A DNA stretch of 64,000 nt from Asterias amurensis. Its lineage: Eukaryota > Echinodermata > Asteroidea > Forcipulatida > Asteriidae. The notes beneath the pieces are model-generated. The model saw only the letters and a program-made list of their open reading frames with translations, had not been told where the DNA came from and searched no databases. Shown here in pieces: positions 24,377 through 35,212 of this stretch. Positions within the stretch are counted from its first letter, which is position 1. Every line of letters starts with the position of its first letter. A program made the translations under genes and the position numbers. The DNA is taken from assembly GCF_032118995.1 (NCBI RefSeq), contig NC_092649.1, forward strand, positions 28,207,927 through 28,271,926, written 5' to 3'.

Positions 24377-24816
24377 GGTCCCCTTGTATACCTCCCTCTA
24401 CGGTTGTACTAGTTTCATCCCCTCCGCGCCCCGCCCCCACCCAAACGATGACGTCCCCCGCCCCCACCCAAACGATGACGTCACATTCATAATGACAAAA
24501 CTTTCGAGCGGTCGACATGTTTTTATAATCCTAGTTAATCTGCTAATGCCAATGGCAAAGCTTACAGTAATATCAACAACAGAGCTATGACACCTCATTT
24601 TATCTGTCAATAGGCGGCCTAGGCCGAAGGTTGACAATGTGCGTGTGCTGCTGGCTGGGCTGCTGATACTGATTATCTCGAGAATTGCTGCAGGTTTGGG
24701 GAGAGTTTTTTTTAACGGTCCCCTTGTATACCTCCCTCTACGGTTGTACTAGTTTCATCCCCTCCGCGCCCCCATCCCCCAAGCGATGACGTCACATTCA
24801 TAATGACAAAACTTTC
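24206..24816 (+). repeat. 310-bp tandem duplication at the array head
   Basis: Copies begin at 24206 and 24516, each with CATGTTTTTATAATCCTAG, GGCGGCCTAGGCCGAAGG, the CGGTCCCCTTGTATACCTCC block and a CRE-like site. In the first copy the CCCCGCCCCCACCC/AAACGATGACGTC block is itself doubled (24428-24480). Confidence 0.8.
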
Positions 24817-24830
24817 GAGCGGTCGCCATT
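24770..24830 (+). promoter_or_regulatory. CRE (TGACGTCA) with upstream C-tract, unit 1
   Basis: A palindromic TGACGTCA at 24787-24794, followed by CATTCATAATGAC, GGTCGCCATTTAA and GTTAAGGCGACTA. The same order recurs in all units, with a C-tract of changing length before it; units 8 and 11 carry CGACGTCA instead. CRE sites bind CREB/ATF proteins; that use here is inferred. Confidence 0.6.
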
Positions 24831-25181
24831 TAATTCCTCGGTTAAGGCGACTAAAAACTTGAACTTAGCTCGTTTTGCCAGCTTTCAGAACTGACAGTTT
24901 GCTCATAGTTGACTTATGGAAACAGGACAATGTGCTTTTGATATATGAGGGTAAGTTATGATATGAAAAAATTATACAAAATTTATAAAAATTAAAATAG
25001 GATGGATAATTCATATCGGCAACGCAAACAAGTGGCAGGCTTATTTTGTGCTGCATCTTTTTCGTGAAAAAAGGGCAGGTAGATATTTGGAGTGCATGCT
25101 CATGTTATTAATTAATAGCCCCTACTGAATCGGGCCAAGTTTCACAAATGCTAATTAATTAAGCAGAAATACTCCTTGACA

Positions 25182-25252
25182 AAAAAAACTAGTTCCTTTT
25201 CTAATCCACTAAAGTAGTACAGTAGTGGATTAGAAAAGGAATTAGTTTTTTT
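25182..25252. repeat. long hairpin in the first intron-like part, unit 1
   Basis: The left arm TTCCTTTTCTAATCCACT and right arm AGTGGATTAGAAAAGGAA pair fully, extended by A and T runs to about 29 bp, around AAAGTAGTACAGT. The hairpin is present in all 12 units. Units 6, 8 and 11 have a few extra bases (GTAGTGTAGTGG) and an altered outer arm. Confidence 0.85.
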
Positions 25253-25881
25253 AGTCTAGCTACTGAAGCAAAAAAAAAAAAAGCTGAGCTGAGAGATATT
25301 GAGACAGAGTTGCTGGGCTCACACACACAATGTTTTTAAACTATCATCAACAGCTCTCCATTGCAATGATTGTTACCTAGTATTTTAATTAGTTTTTATG
25401 CTAACAATTACTTGGAGTAGTTGACCATAGTGGCCACTGCCTTTGTTTGAGTGATTTTTATTTTACTTTTCATTTGAAAATGTTTATATCACATAACTTG
25501 TCTATATAAAGTAATTATGAGTTAAATATTAAAATTGTATAATATATCAATCTTTAGTCATACAAATTAAAATTTCAGATGTCTGTCCATAATATCACTC
25601 AGTCTCTTTTTGTCACTTTCATTTTAATGAAAACATGCTTTCCTTGTTTTGCATTTATAATTATATTACGAAAAAAAAAATTTCAGACAGTGAAGGCACC
25701 TCTGGACTCTGCATGATGGGAAACTGTTGACAAAGAAGCCAAGATTCATTACAAGTTCAAGACCAGCAAAGGTAATTATTGATTTTTCAAATTATAACAA
25801 TAATTGTTAAAACCTTTGGAAGTTGTGAAAGTGGTGTGCATTTTAATACACAATTACTTTTATCAGTAGGATAGATTGTCA

Positions 25882-26085
25882 ATGAGTCAAACTACAGGAG
25901 AAAGGGGCCAAAATACAATTCACAAAGACTTGGTTACTTTAGAGAGCATTAAATGGGGAAAAGGGGACACAGAAAATGGCTATCGATTAAGGTTGCGGTT
26001 TCAAGCTCAATTACCAATTCTCAAGAAAAAACCCCATAAAACTTCTATAAATCAAGAGTATGAGAGGTATTCATTGATTCCTTGA
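25882..26085 (+). other. 67-codon open frame in intron-like part 2, unit 1
   Basis: It opens with MSQTTGERGQ and ends YERYSLIP. The frame is intact in units 1, 2, 5, 7, 10 and (with a shifted Lys run) 12, and carries a stop at the same place in units 3, 4, 6, 8, 9 and 11. It resembles no family I know. It sits between good splice sites, so it is probably not translated. Confidence 0.4.
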
Positions 26086-26189
26086 TCAGAAATTAACCTC
26101 TAAATCATTTTGTTGTTTATTTGTTTACTCTGCAGGCAATGCTTCTTTAACCAGGGACAAGAACTCATCAGGAGGATTTGAACCTTTTC

Positions 26190-26345
26190 ATGGAAGCACC
26201 ATTTGTAAATCTCTTGAGTAATGTTGGTTCAAAACCAATGCTTGAAAACGCACGTTTTGATCAGTACACTACTCACAAAAGATTTTCACCTTGCCGCTCG
26301 TCACCTGAAGAACCTATCAGAAGGAACATCAGCCATAACTGCTAA
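26190..26345 (+). other. 51-codon open frame in exon-like segment 3, unit 1
   Basis: It starts MEAPFVNLLSNVGSKP and runs to ISHNC. The first 30 or so codons stay open in every unit; the C-terminus differs (CTHFT, CTHIT, or SPEEPIRRN types). Most changes between units alter the residue (L/V/I at 18, D/Y at 24, A/T and R/C), so I see no purifying selection. It could be a micropeptide, but chance is as likely. Confidence 0.35.
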
Positions 26346-27189
26346 TGATGTTTGAATTCAATTGTATTACACGATACAAACAAGTTTTCCATCCTCGCAG
26401 CAAACATCAACACTAAACAACGTTTTAGTCTTGGTACTGCTTAAAAAGGTGCTAGAAAAACACAAGTGACAGTTTTTTGATAAATGTTTGCTTATGAGAA
26501 AAAATGTTAACCACTGAAGCAAATTGTAAATAAAACATTGTTTATTCATTGGAAATTTTCAACAATGTTTGATCCATTTTTGTATGTTTGTTTTTGTCTT
26601 TGGACCGCTGGGAAAAGACTCCATTAATTTTGAGGCAGGATGTCCAAAGTAAAACATAATTTTCCCTTGGCAAAAGTTCCAATAACAGTGAGTGCCCTTG
26701 TTTTTCATGTTTTGCCACCAAAACAACAAGTTTCTGATAAAAGAATTCTCATAAAATACTTGAAAAACACCCCCATCAAGTCGGGTCTGGTCATGAAATT
26801 GTGAGCATGTAAAACTGTTCTATGGTATCGGTTTTGGGTAGTTAACATTAAAATGGTTATTCAATCATTTAATTGAAAGGGTTCTTACTTTGGTATCATC
26901 AAGCGAGAAGGGAAAATAAAATGGTCTTGACTACTATAGTCTTCTTTAGACAAGCTTTCAAATAAGCATTCCACAGCAATTTATTATATTATATTAGAAA
27001 AGATCTTATTTGAACCAAAGTAGCGCTCTCGTAATTTGACAGCCGAGTGTTCAGTTATTTAACGGTCCCAATAAATAGCGCCCTCTTACAGTTCGGTAAA
27101 CCAGGGACATCATGACGTCATCATCACACAACCTCGTTTTGGCGGCGGTCACCCCGCATCTTCGATCGTGCTCACGAGTTTTTTTTAAC

Positions 27190-30077
27190 GGTCCCCTTGT
27201 ATACCTCCCTCTACGGTTGTACTAGTTTCATCCCCTCCGCGCCCCCCCCCACCCCCCCGAGCGATGACGTCACATTCATAATGACAAAACTTTCGAGCGG
27301 TCACCATTTAATCCCTCGGTTTAAAAAGGCGACTAAAAACTTGAACATAGCTCGTTTTGACAGCTTTCAGAACTGACAGTTTGCTCATAGTTGACTTATG
27401 GAAACAGGACAATGTGCTTTTGATATATGAGGGTAAATAATGATATGAAAAAATTATACAAAATTTATAAAAAATAAAATAGGATGGTCATGAAGTCCGT
27501 TCATCATATGACAATTCATAACGGCAACGCAAACAAGTGGCAGGCTTATTTTGTGCTGCATCTTTTTCGTGAAAAAAAGGGCAGGTAGATATTTGGATTG
27601 CATGCTCACGCCCATGCTCATGTTATTAATTAATAGCCCCTACTGAATCGGGCCGAGTTTCACAAAGCTAATTAATTAAGCAGAAATACTCCTTGACAAA
27701 AAACTAATTCCTTTTCTAATCCACTAAAGTAGTACAGCAGTGGATTAGAAAAGGAGTTGGTTTTTTTTTAGTCTAGCTACTGAAGCAAAAAAAAAAAGCT
27801 GAGCTGAGAGATATTGAGACAGAGTTGCTGGGCTCACACACACAATGTTTTTAAACTATTATCAACAGCTCTCCATTGCAATGCTTGTGTATTTTAGTAA
27901 GTTTTTATGCTAACAATTACTTGGAATTGGAGTAATTGACCATAGTGTCCACTGCCTTTGTTTGAATGATTTTTGTTTTACTTTTCATTTGAAAATGTTT
28001 ATTTATATCACATAACTTGTCTATATAAAGTAATTATAATTTAAATATTACAATTGTATAATATATCAATCTTTAGTCATACAAATTAAAATTTCAGATG
28101 TCTGTCCATAATATCTTTTAGTCATACAAATTAAAATTTCAGATGTCTGTCCATAATATCACTCAGTCTCTTTTTGTCACTTTCATTTTTATGTCAACAT
28201 GCTTTCCTTGTTTTGCATTTATAATTATATTACTAAAAAAATTATATATATTTTTTTCAATTTACACAGACAGTGAGGGTACCTCTGGACTCTGCATGAT
28301 GGGAAACTGTTGACTAAGAAGCCAAGATTCATTAAAAGTTCAAGAGCAGCAAAGGTAATTATTGATTTTTCAAATTATAAAAATTTTATTGTTAAAACCT
28401 TTGGAAGTTGTGAAAGTGTTGTACATTTTCATACACAATTACTTTTATCAGTAGGATCGTTTGTCAATGAGTCAAACTACAGGAGAAAGGGGCCAAAATA
28501 CAATTCACAAAGACTTGGTTACTTTAGAGAGCATTAAATGGGGAAAAGGGGACACAGAAAATGGCTATCGATTAAGGTTGCGGTTTCAAGCTCAATTACC
28601 AATTCTCAAGAAAAAAACACATAATACTTCTATTAATCAAGAGTATGAGAGGTATTCATTGGTTCCTTGATCAGAAATTAACCTCTAAATCATTTTGTTG
28701 TTTATTTGTTTACTCTGCAGGCAATGCTTCTTTAACCAGGTACAAGAACTCATCAGGAGGATTTGAACCTTTTCATGGAAGCACCATTTGTTAATCTCTT
28801 GAGTAATGTTGGTTCTAAACCAATGGTTGAAAACGCACGTTTTGATCAGTACACTACTCACAAAAGATTTTCACCTTGCACACACTTCACCTGAAGAACC
28901 TATCAGAAGGAACATCAGCCATCACTGCTAATGATGTTTGAATTTAATTGTATTACACGATACAAACAAGTTTTCCATCCTCGCAGCAAACATCAACACT
29001 AAACAACGTTTTAGTCTTGGTACTGCTTAAAAAAGGTGCTAGAAAAACACAAGTGACAGTTTTTTGATAAATGTTTGCTTATGAGAAAAAATGTTAACCA
29101 CTGAAGCAAATTGTAAATAAAACATTGTTTATTCATTGGAAATTTTCAACAATGTTTGATCCATTTTTGTATGTTTGTTTTTGTCTTTGGACCGCTGGGA
29201 AAAGACTCCATTAATTTTGAGGCAGGATGTCCAAAGTAAAACATAATTTTCCCTTGGCAAAAGTTCCAATAACAGTGAGTGCCCTTGTTTTTCATGTTTT
29301 GCCACCAAAACAACAAGTTTCTGATAAAAGAATTCTCATAAAATACTTGAAAAAACACCCCCATCAAGTCAGGTCTGGTCATGGAACTTTTGGCATGTTA
29401 AACTGTTCTATGGTATTGGTTTTGGGGTAGTTAAAGGAACACGTTGCCTTGGATCGGACGAGTTGGTCTATGAAAAGCGTTTGAAACCGTTTGTTATGAA
29501 ATGCATATGGTTAGAAAGATGTTTTAAAAGTAGAATACAATGATCCACACAAGTAGCACTCAACATTGTACGGTTTTCATTTTACATCGCGGACTAACAC
29601 GGTCGGCCATTTATGGGAGTCAAGTTTTTGACCCCCATAAATGGCCGACCGTGTTTGTCGACGAGGTAACACGAAAACCACGCAATTTCGAGGCATATTT
29701 GTGTAGATCATTGTATTCTACTTTTACAACATCTTTCTAACCATACCGATTTTATAACAAACGGTTATAGAACGCTTTTCAAAGACCAACTCGACCGATC
29801 CAAGGCAACGTGTTCCTTTAACAATAGAATGGTTATTCAATCATTATTTTAACTGAAAGGGTTCTTACTTTGGTATCATCAAGCGAGAAGGGAAAATAAA
29901 ATGTTCTTGACTACTATAGTCTTCTTTAGACAAGCTTTCAAATGAACATTCCCAAGCAATTTATTATATTATATTAGAAAGGATCTTATTTGAACCAAAG
30001 TAGCGCTCTCATCATTGGACAGCCGAGTCTCCCATCATGCTTCGTACGCTGCAGGTTTGGGGAGAGTTGTTTTTAAC
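27190..30077 (+). repeat. array unit 2, with TTAA MITE
   Basis: About 2.5 kb plus a 383-bp MITE. It has a 45-bp internal tandem duplication (TTTAGTCATACAAATTAAAA block twice, about 28073-28160) that units 3, 4 and 9 share. Short spacer. Its exon-like 2 has CATTAAAAG where unit 1 has CATTACAAG. Confidence 0.85.
29435..29817 (-). mobile_element. TTAA-flanked foldback MITE (family B) in unit 2
   Basis: The ends AGGAACACGTTGCC and GGCAACGTGTTCCT are flanked by TTAA at 29431-29434 and 29818-29821. Inverted arms of about 180 bp meet near CCATTTATGGG. Other units have a single TTAA at the same place (for example about 32310), so the target duplication is directly visible. TTAA targets are typical of piggyBac-type transposases. 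Judged by the asymmetric centre, it lies opposite to the copies in units 7 and 10. Confidence 0.85.
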
Positions 30078-32578
30078 GGTCCCCTTGTATACCTCCCTCT
30101 ACGGTTGTACTAGTTTCATCCCCACCGCGCCCCCCACGCCCCCCCCCCCCCCCCCGCGAGCGATGACGTCACATTCATAATGACAAAACTTTCGAGCAGT
30201 CGCCATTTAATTCTTAGCTCGGTTAAGGCGACTAAAAACTTGAACTTAGCTCGTTTTGACAGCTTTCAGAACAGACAGTTTGCTCATAGTTGACTTGTGG
30301 AAACAGGACAATGTGCTTTTGATATATGAGGGTAAGTTATGATATGAAAAAAATATACAAAATTTATAAAAATTAAAATAGGATGGTCATCCATTCATCA
30401 CAATTCATAACGGCAAACAAGTGGCAGGCTTATTTTGTGCTGCATCTTTTTCGTGAAAAAAGGGCAGGTAGATATTTGGAGTGCATGCTCAGGCCCATGC
30501 TCATGTTATTAATTAATAGCCCCTACTGAATCGGGCCAAGTTTCACAAAGCTAATTAATTAAGCAGAAATACTCCTTGACAAAAACGAATTCCTTTTCTA
30601 ATCCACTAAAGTAGTACAGTAGTGGATTAGAAAAGGAATTAGTTTTTTTTTAGTCTAGCTACTGAAGCAAAAAAAAAAGCTGAGCTGAGAGATATTGAGA
30701 CAGAGTTGCTGGGCTCACACACACAATGTTTTTAAACTATTATCAACAGCTCTCCATTGCAATGCTTGTGTATTTTAGTAAGTTTTTATGCTAACAATTA
30801 CTTGGAATTGGAGTAATTGACCATAGTGTCCACTGCCTTTGTTTGAATGATTTTTGTTTTACTTTTCATTTGAAAATGTTTATTTATATCACATAACTTG
30901 TCTATATAAAGTAATTATAATTTAAATATTACAATTGTATAATATATCAATCTTTAGTCATACAAATTAAAATTTCAGATGTCTGTCCATAATATCTTTT
31001 AGTCATACAAATTAAAATTTCAGATGTCTGTCCATAATATCACTCAGTCTCTTTTTGTCACTTTCATTTTTATGTCAACATGCTTTCCTTGTTTTGCATT
31101 TATAATTGTATTACTAAAAAATATATATCTTTTTTTCAATTTACACAGACAGTGATGGTACCTCTGGACTCTGCATGATGGGAAACTGTTGACAAAGAAG
31201 CCAAGATTCATTAAAAGTTCAAGACCAGCAAAGGTAATTATTGATTTTTCAAATTATAAAAATTTTATTGTTAAAACCTTTGGAAGTTGTGAAAGTGTTG
31301 TACATTTTCATACACAATTACTTTTACCAGTAGGATAGATTGTCAATGAGTCAAACTAGAGGAGAAAGGGGCCAAAATTCAATTCACAAAGACTTGGTTA
31401 CCTTAGAGAGCATTAAATGGGGAAAAGGGGACACACAAAATGGCTATCGATTAAGGTTGCAGTTTCAAGCTCAATTACCAATTCTCAAGAAATAAACACA
31501 TAATACTTGTATTAATCAAGAGTATGAGAGGTATTCATTGATTCCTTGATCAGAAATTAACCTCTAAATCATTTTATTGTTTATTTGTTTACTCTGCAGG
31601 CAATGCTTCTTTAACCAGGGACAAGAACTCATCAGGAGGATTTGAACCTTTTCATGGAAGCACCATTTGTAAATCTCTTGAGTAATGTTGGTTCAAAACC
31701 AATGGTTGAAAACGCACGTTTTGATCAGTACACTACTCACAAAAGATTTTCACCTTGCCGCACGTCACCTGAAGAACCTATCAGAAGGAACATCAGCCAT
31801 AACTGCTTATGATGTTTGAATTCAATTGTATTACATGATACAAACAAGTTTTCCATCCTCGCAGCAAACATCAACACTAAACAACGTTTTAGTCTTGGTA
31901 CTGCTTAAAAAAGGTGCTAGAAAAACACAAGTGACAGTTTTTTGATAAATGTTTGCTTATGAGAAAAAATGTTAACCACTGAAGCAAATTGTAAATAAAA
32001 CATTGTTTATTCATTGGAAATTTTCAACAATGTTTGATCCATTTTTGTATGTTTGTTTTTGTCTTTGGACCGCTGGGAAAAGACTCCATTAATTTTGAGG
32101 CAGGATGTCCAAAGTAAAACATAATTTTCCCTTGGCAAAAGTTCCAATAACAGTGAGTGCCCTTGTTTTTCATGTTTTGCCACCAAAACAACAAGTTTCT
32201 GATAAAAGAATTCTCATAAAATACTTGAAAAAACACCCCCATCAAGTCAGGTCTGGTCATGGAACTTTTGGCATGTTAAACTGTTCTATGGTATTGGTTT
32301 TGGGGTAGTTAACAATAGAATGGTTATTCAATCATTATTTTAACTGAAAGGGTTCTTACTTTGGTATCATCAAGCGAGAAGGGAAAATAAAATGTTCTTG
32401 ACTACTATAGTCTTCTTTAGACAAGCTTTCAAATGAACATTCCCAAGCAATTTATTATATTATATTAGAAAGGATCTTATTTGAACCAAAGTAGCGCTCT
32501 CATCATTGGACAGCCGAGTCTCCCATCATGCTTCGTACGCTGCAGGTTTGGGGAGAGTTGTTTTTAACGGTCCCCTTG
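30078..32578 (+). repeat. array unit 3
   Basis: 2501 bp with a short spacer and the 45-bp internal duplication. It is almost identical to unit 4 over most of its length, so the pair arose by a recent duplication. The 67-codon frame is interrupted. Confidence 0.85.
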
Positions 32579-35212
32579 TATACCTCCCTCTACGGTTGTA
32601 CTAGTTTCATCCCCTCCGCGCCCCCCACGCCCCCCCCCCCCCCCGCGAGCGATGACGTCACATTCATAATGACAAAACTTTCGAGCAGTCGCCTTTTAAT
32701 TCTTAGCTCGGTTAAGGCGACTAAAAACTTGAACTTAGCTCGTTTTGACAGCTTTCAGAACAGACAGTTTGCTCATAGTTGACTTGTGGAAACAGGACAA
32801 TGTGCTTTTGATATATGAGGGTAAGTTATGATATGAAAAAAATATACAAAATTTATAAAAATTAAAAATAGGATGGTCATCCATTCATCACAATTCATAA
32901 CGGCAAACAAGTGGCAGGCTTATTTTGTGCTGCATCTTTTTCGTGAAAAAAGGGCAGGTAGATATTTGGAGTGCATGCTCAGGCCCATGCTCATGTTATT
33001 AATTAATAGCCCCTACTGAATCGGGCCAAGTTTCACAAAGCTAATTAATTAAGCAGAAATACTCCTTGACAAAAACGAATTCCTTTTCTAATCCACTAAA
33101 GTAGTACAGTAGTGGATTAGAAAAGGAATTAGTTTTTTTTTAGTCTAGCTACTGAAGCAAAAAAAAAAGCTGAGCTGAGAGATATTGAGACAGAGTTGCT
33201 GGGCTCACACACACAATGTTTTTAAACTATTATCAACAGCTCTCCATTGCAATGCTTGTGTATTTTAGTAAGTTTTTATGCTAACAATTACTTGGAATTG
33301 GAGTAATTGACCATAGTGTCCACTGCCTTTGTTTGAATGATTTTTGTTTTACTTTTCATTTGAAAATGTTTATTTATATCACATAACTTGTCTATATAAA
33401 GTAATTATAATTTAAATATTACAATTGTATAATATATCAATCTTTAGTCATACAAATTAAAATTTCAGATGTCTGTCCATAATATCTTTTAGTCATACAA
33501 ATTAAAATTTCAGATGTCTGTCCATAATATCACTCAGTCTCTTTTTGTCACTTTCATTTTTATGTCAACATGCTTTCCTTGTTTTGCATTTATAATTGTA
33601 TTACTAAAAAATATATATCTTTTTTTCAATTTACACAGACAGTGATGGTACCTCTGGACTCTGCATGATGGGAAACTGTTGACAAAGAAGCCAAGATTCA
33701 TTAAAAGTTCAAGACCAGCAAAGGTAATTATTGATTTTTCAAATTATAAAAATTTTATTGTTAAAACCTTTGGAAGTTGTGAAAGTGTTGTACATTTTCA
33801 TACACAATTACTTTTACCAGTAGGATAGATTGTCAATGAGTCAAACTAGAGGAGAAAGGGGCCAAAATTCAATTCACAAAGACTTGGTTACCTTAGAGAG
33901 CATTAAATGGGGAAAAGGGGACACACAAAATGGCTATCGATTAAGGTTGCAGTTTCAAGCTCAATTACCAATTCTCAAGAAATAAACACATAATACTTGT
34001 ATTAATCAAGAGTATGAGAGGTATTCATTGATTCCTTGATCAGAAATTAACCTCTAAATCATTTTATTGTTTATTTGTTTACTCTGCAGGCAATGCTTCT
34101 TTAACCAGGGACAAGAACTCATCAGGAGGATTTGAACCTTTTCATGGAAGCACCATTTGTAAATCTCTTGAGTAATGTTGGTTCAAAACCAATGGTTGAA
34201 AACGCACGTTTTGATCAGTACACTACTCACAAAAGATTTTCACCTTGCCGCACGTCACCTGAAGAACCTATCAGAAGGAACATCAGCCATAACTGCTTAT
34301 GATGTTTGAATTCAATTGTATTACATGATACAAACAAGTTTTCCATCCTCGCAGCAAACATCAACACTAAACAATGTTTTAGTCTTGGTACTGCTTAAAA
34401 AAGGTGCTAGAAAAACACAAGTGACAGTTTTTTGATAAATGTTTGCTTATGAGAAAAAATGTTAACCACTGAAGCAAATTGTAAATAAAACATTGTTTAT
34501 TCATTGGAAATTTTCAACAATGTTTGATCCATTTTTGTATGTTTGTTTTTGTCTTTGGACTGCTGGGAAAAGACTCCATTATTTTTTAGGTAGGATGTCC
34601 AAAGTGGAACATAATTTTCCCTTGGCAAAAGTTCCAATAACAGTGAGTGCCCTTGTTTTTCATGTTTTGCCACCAAAACAACAAGTTTCTGATAAAAGAA
34701 TTCTCATAAAATACTTGAAAAAACACCCCCATCAAGTCGGGTCCGGTAATGAAATTGTGAGCATGTAAAACTGTTTTATGGTATCGGTTTTTGGGTAGTT
34801 AACAATAGAATGGTTATTCAATCATTATTTTAACTGAAAGGGTTCTTACTTTGGTATCATCAAGCGAGAAGTGAAAATAAAATGTTCTTGACTACTGTAG
34901 TCTTCTTTAGACAAGCTTTCAAATGAGCATTCCACAGCAATTTATTATATTATATTAGAGAGGATCTTATTTGAACCAAAGTAGCGCTCTCATCATTGGA
35001 CAGCCGAGTGTTCAGTTTATTTAACGGTCCCAATAAATAGCGCCCTCTTACAGTTCGGTAAACCAGGGACATCATGACGTCATCATCACACAACCTCGTT
35101 TTGGCGGCGGTCACCCGCATCTTCGATCGCGCTAACGATTTTCGCTTCCCGCTCGACCCCCTGTCTCCCGTCATGCTTTGTATGTTGCAAGTTTGGGGAG
35201 AGTTTTTTTAAC
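32579..35212 (+). repeat. array unit 4
   Basis: 2634 bp. It is like unit 3 up to about 34500, then like unit 9. It has the long spacer of the CGCTAACGATTTTCGC type, with a second TGACGTCA. Confidence 0.85.

Larger units (their letters stand above)
24717..27189 (+). repeat. array unit 1 (reference anatomy)
   Basis: 2473 bp. Donor G|GTAAGT at 24950/24951. Acceptor TTTCAG and exon-like 2 at 25687-25771, with donor AAAG|GTAATT. Acceptor TTTACTCTGCAG at 26135 opens exon-like 3, with AATAAA at 26529-26534. It has the long type of spacer, with a second TGACGTCA at 27113-27120, and lacks the extra 190-base block in segment 3. Confidence 0.85.

Noticed and set aside
25687-25771. Possible selenocysteine TGA in exon-like segment 2 (MMGNC then TGA)
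   Set aside because: No selenocysteine element was seen, and the other frames are equally open or closed. Unit differences (for example CATTAAAAG) do not respect any frame.
29146-29382. Minus-strand 78-codon frame in the array, and the overlapping plus-strand 67-codon frame (MSKVKHNF...)
   Set aside because: The two frames overlap on opposite strands just after the poly(A) signal. The plus frame is broken by small indels in units 1, 5, 7 and 10. Their repeat is explained by the copying of units.
32528-32782. Proline-rich frame over the promoter-like block
   Set aside because: It reads through a C-tract whose length differs between units, so the frame is not kept.
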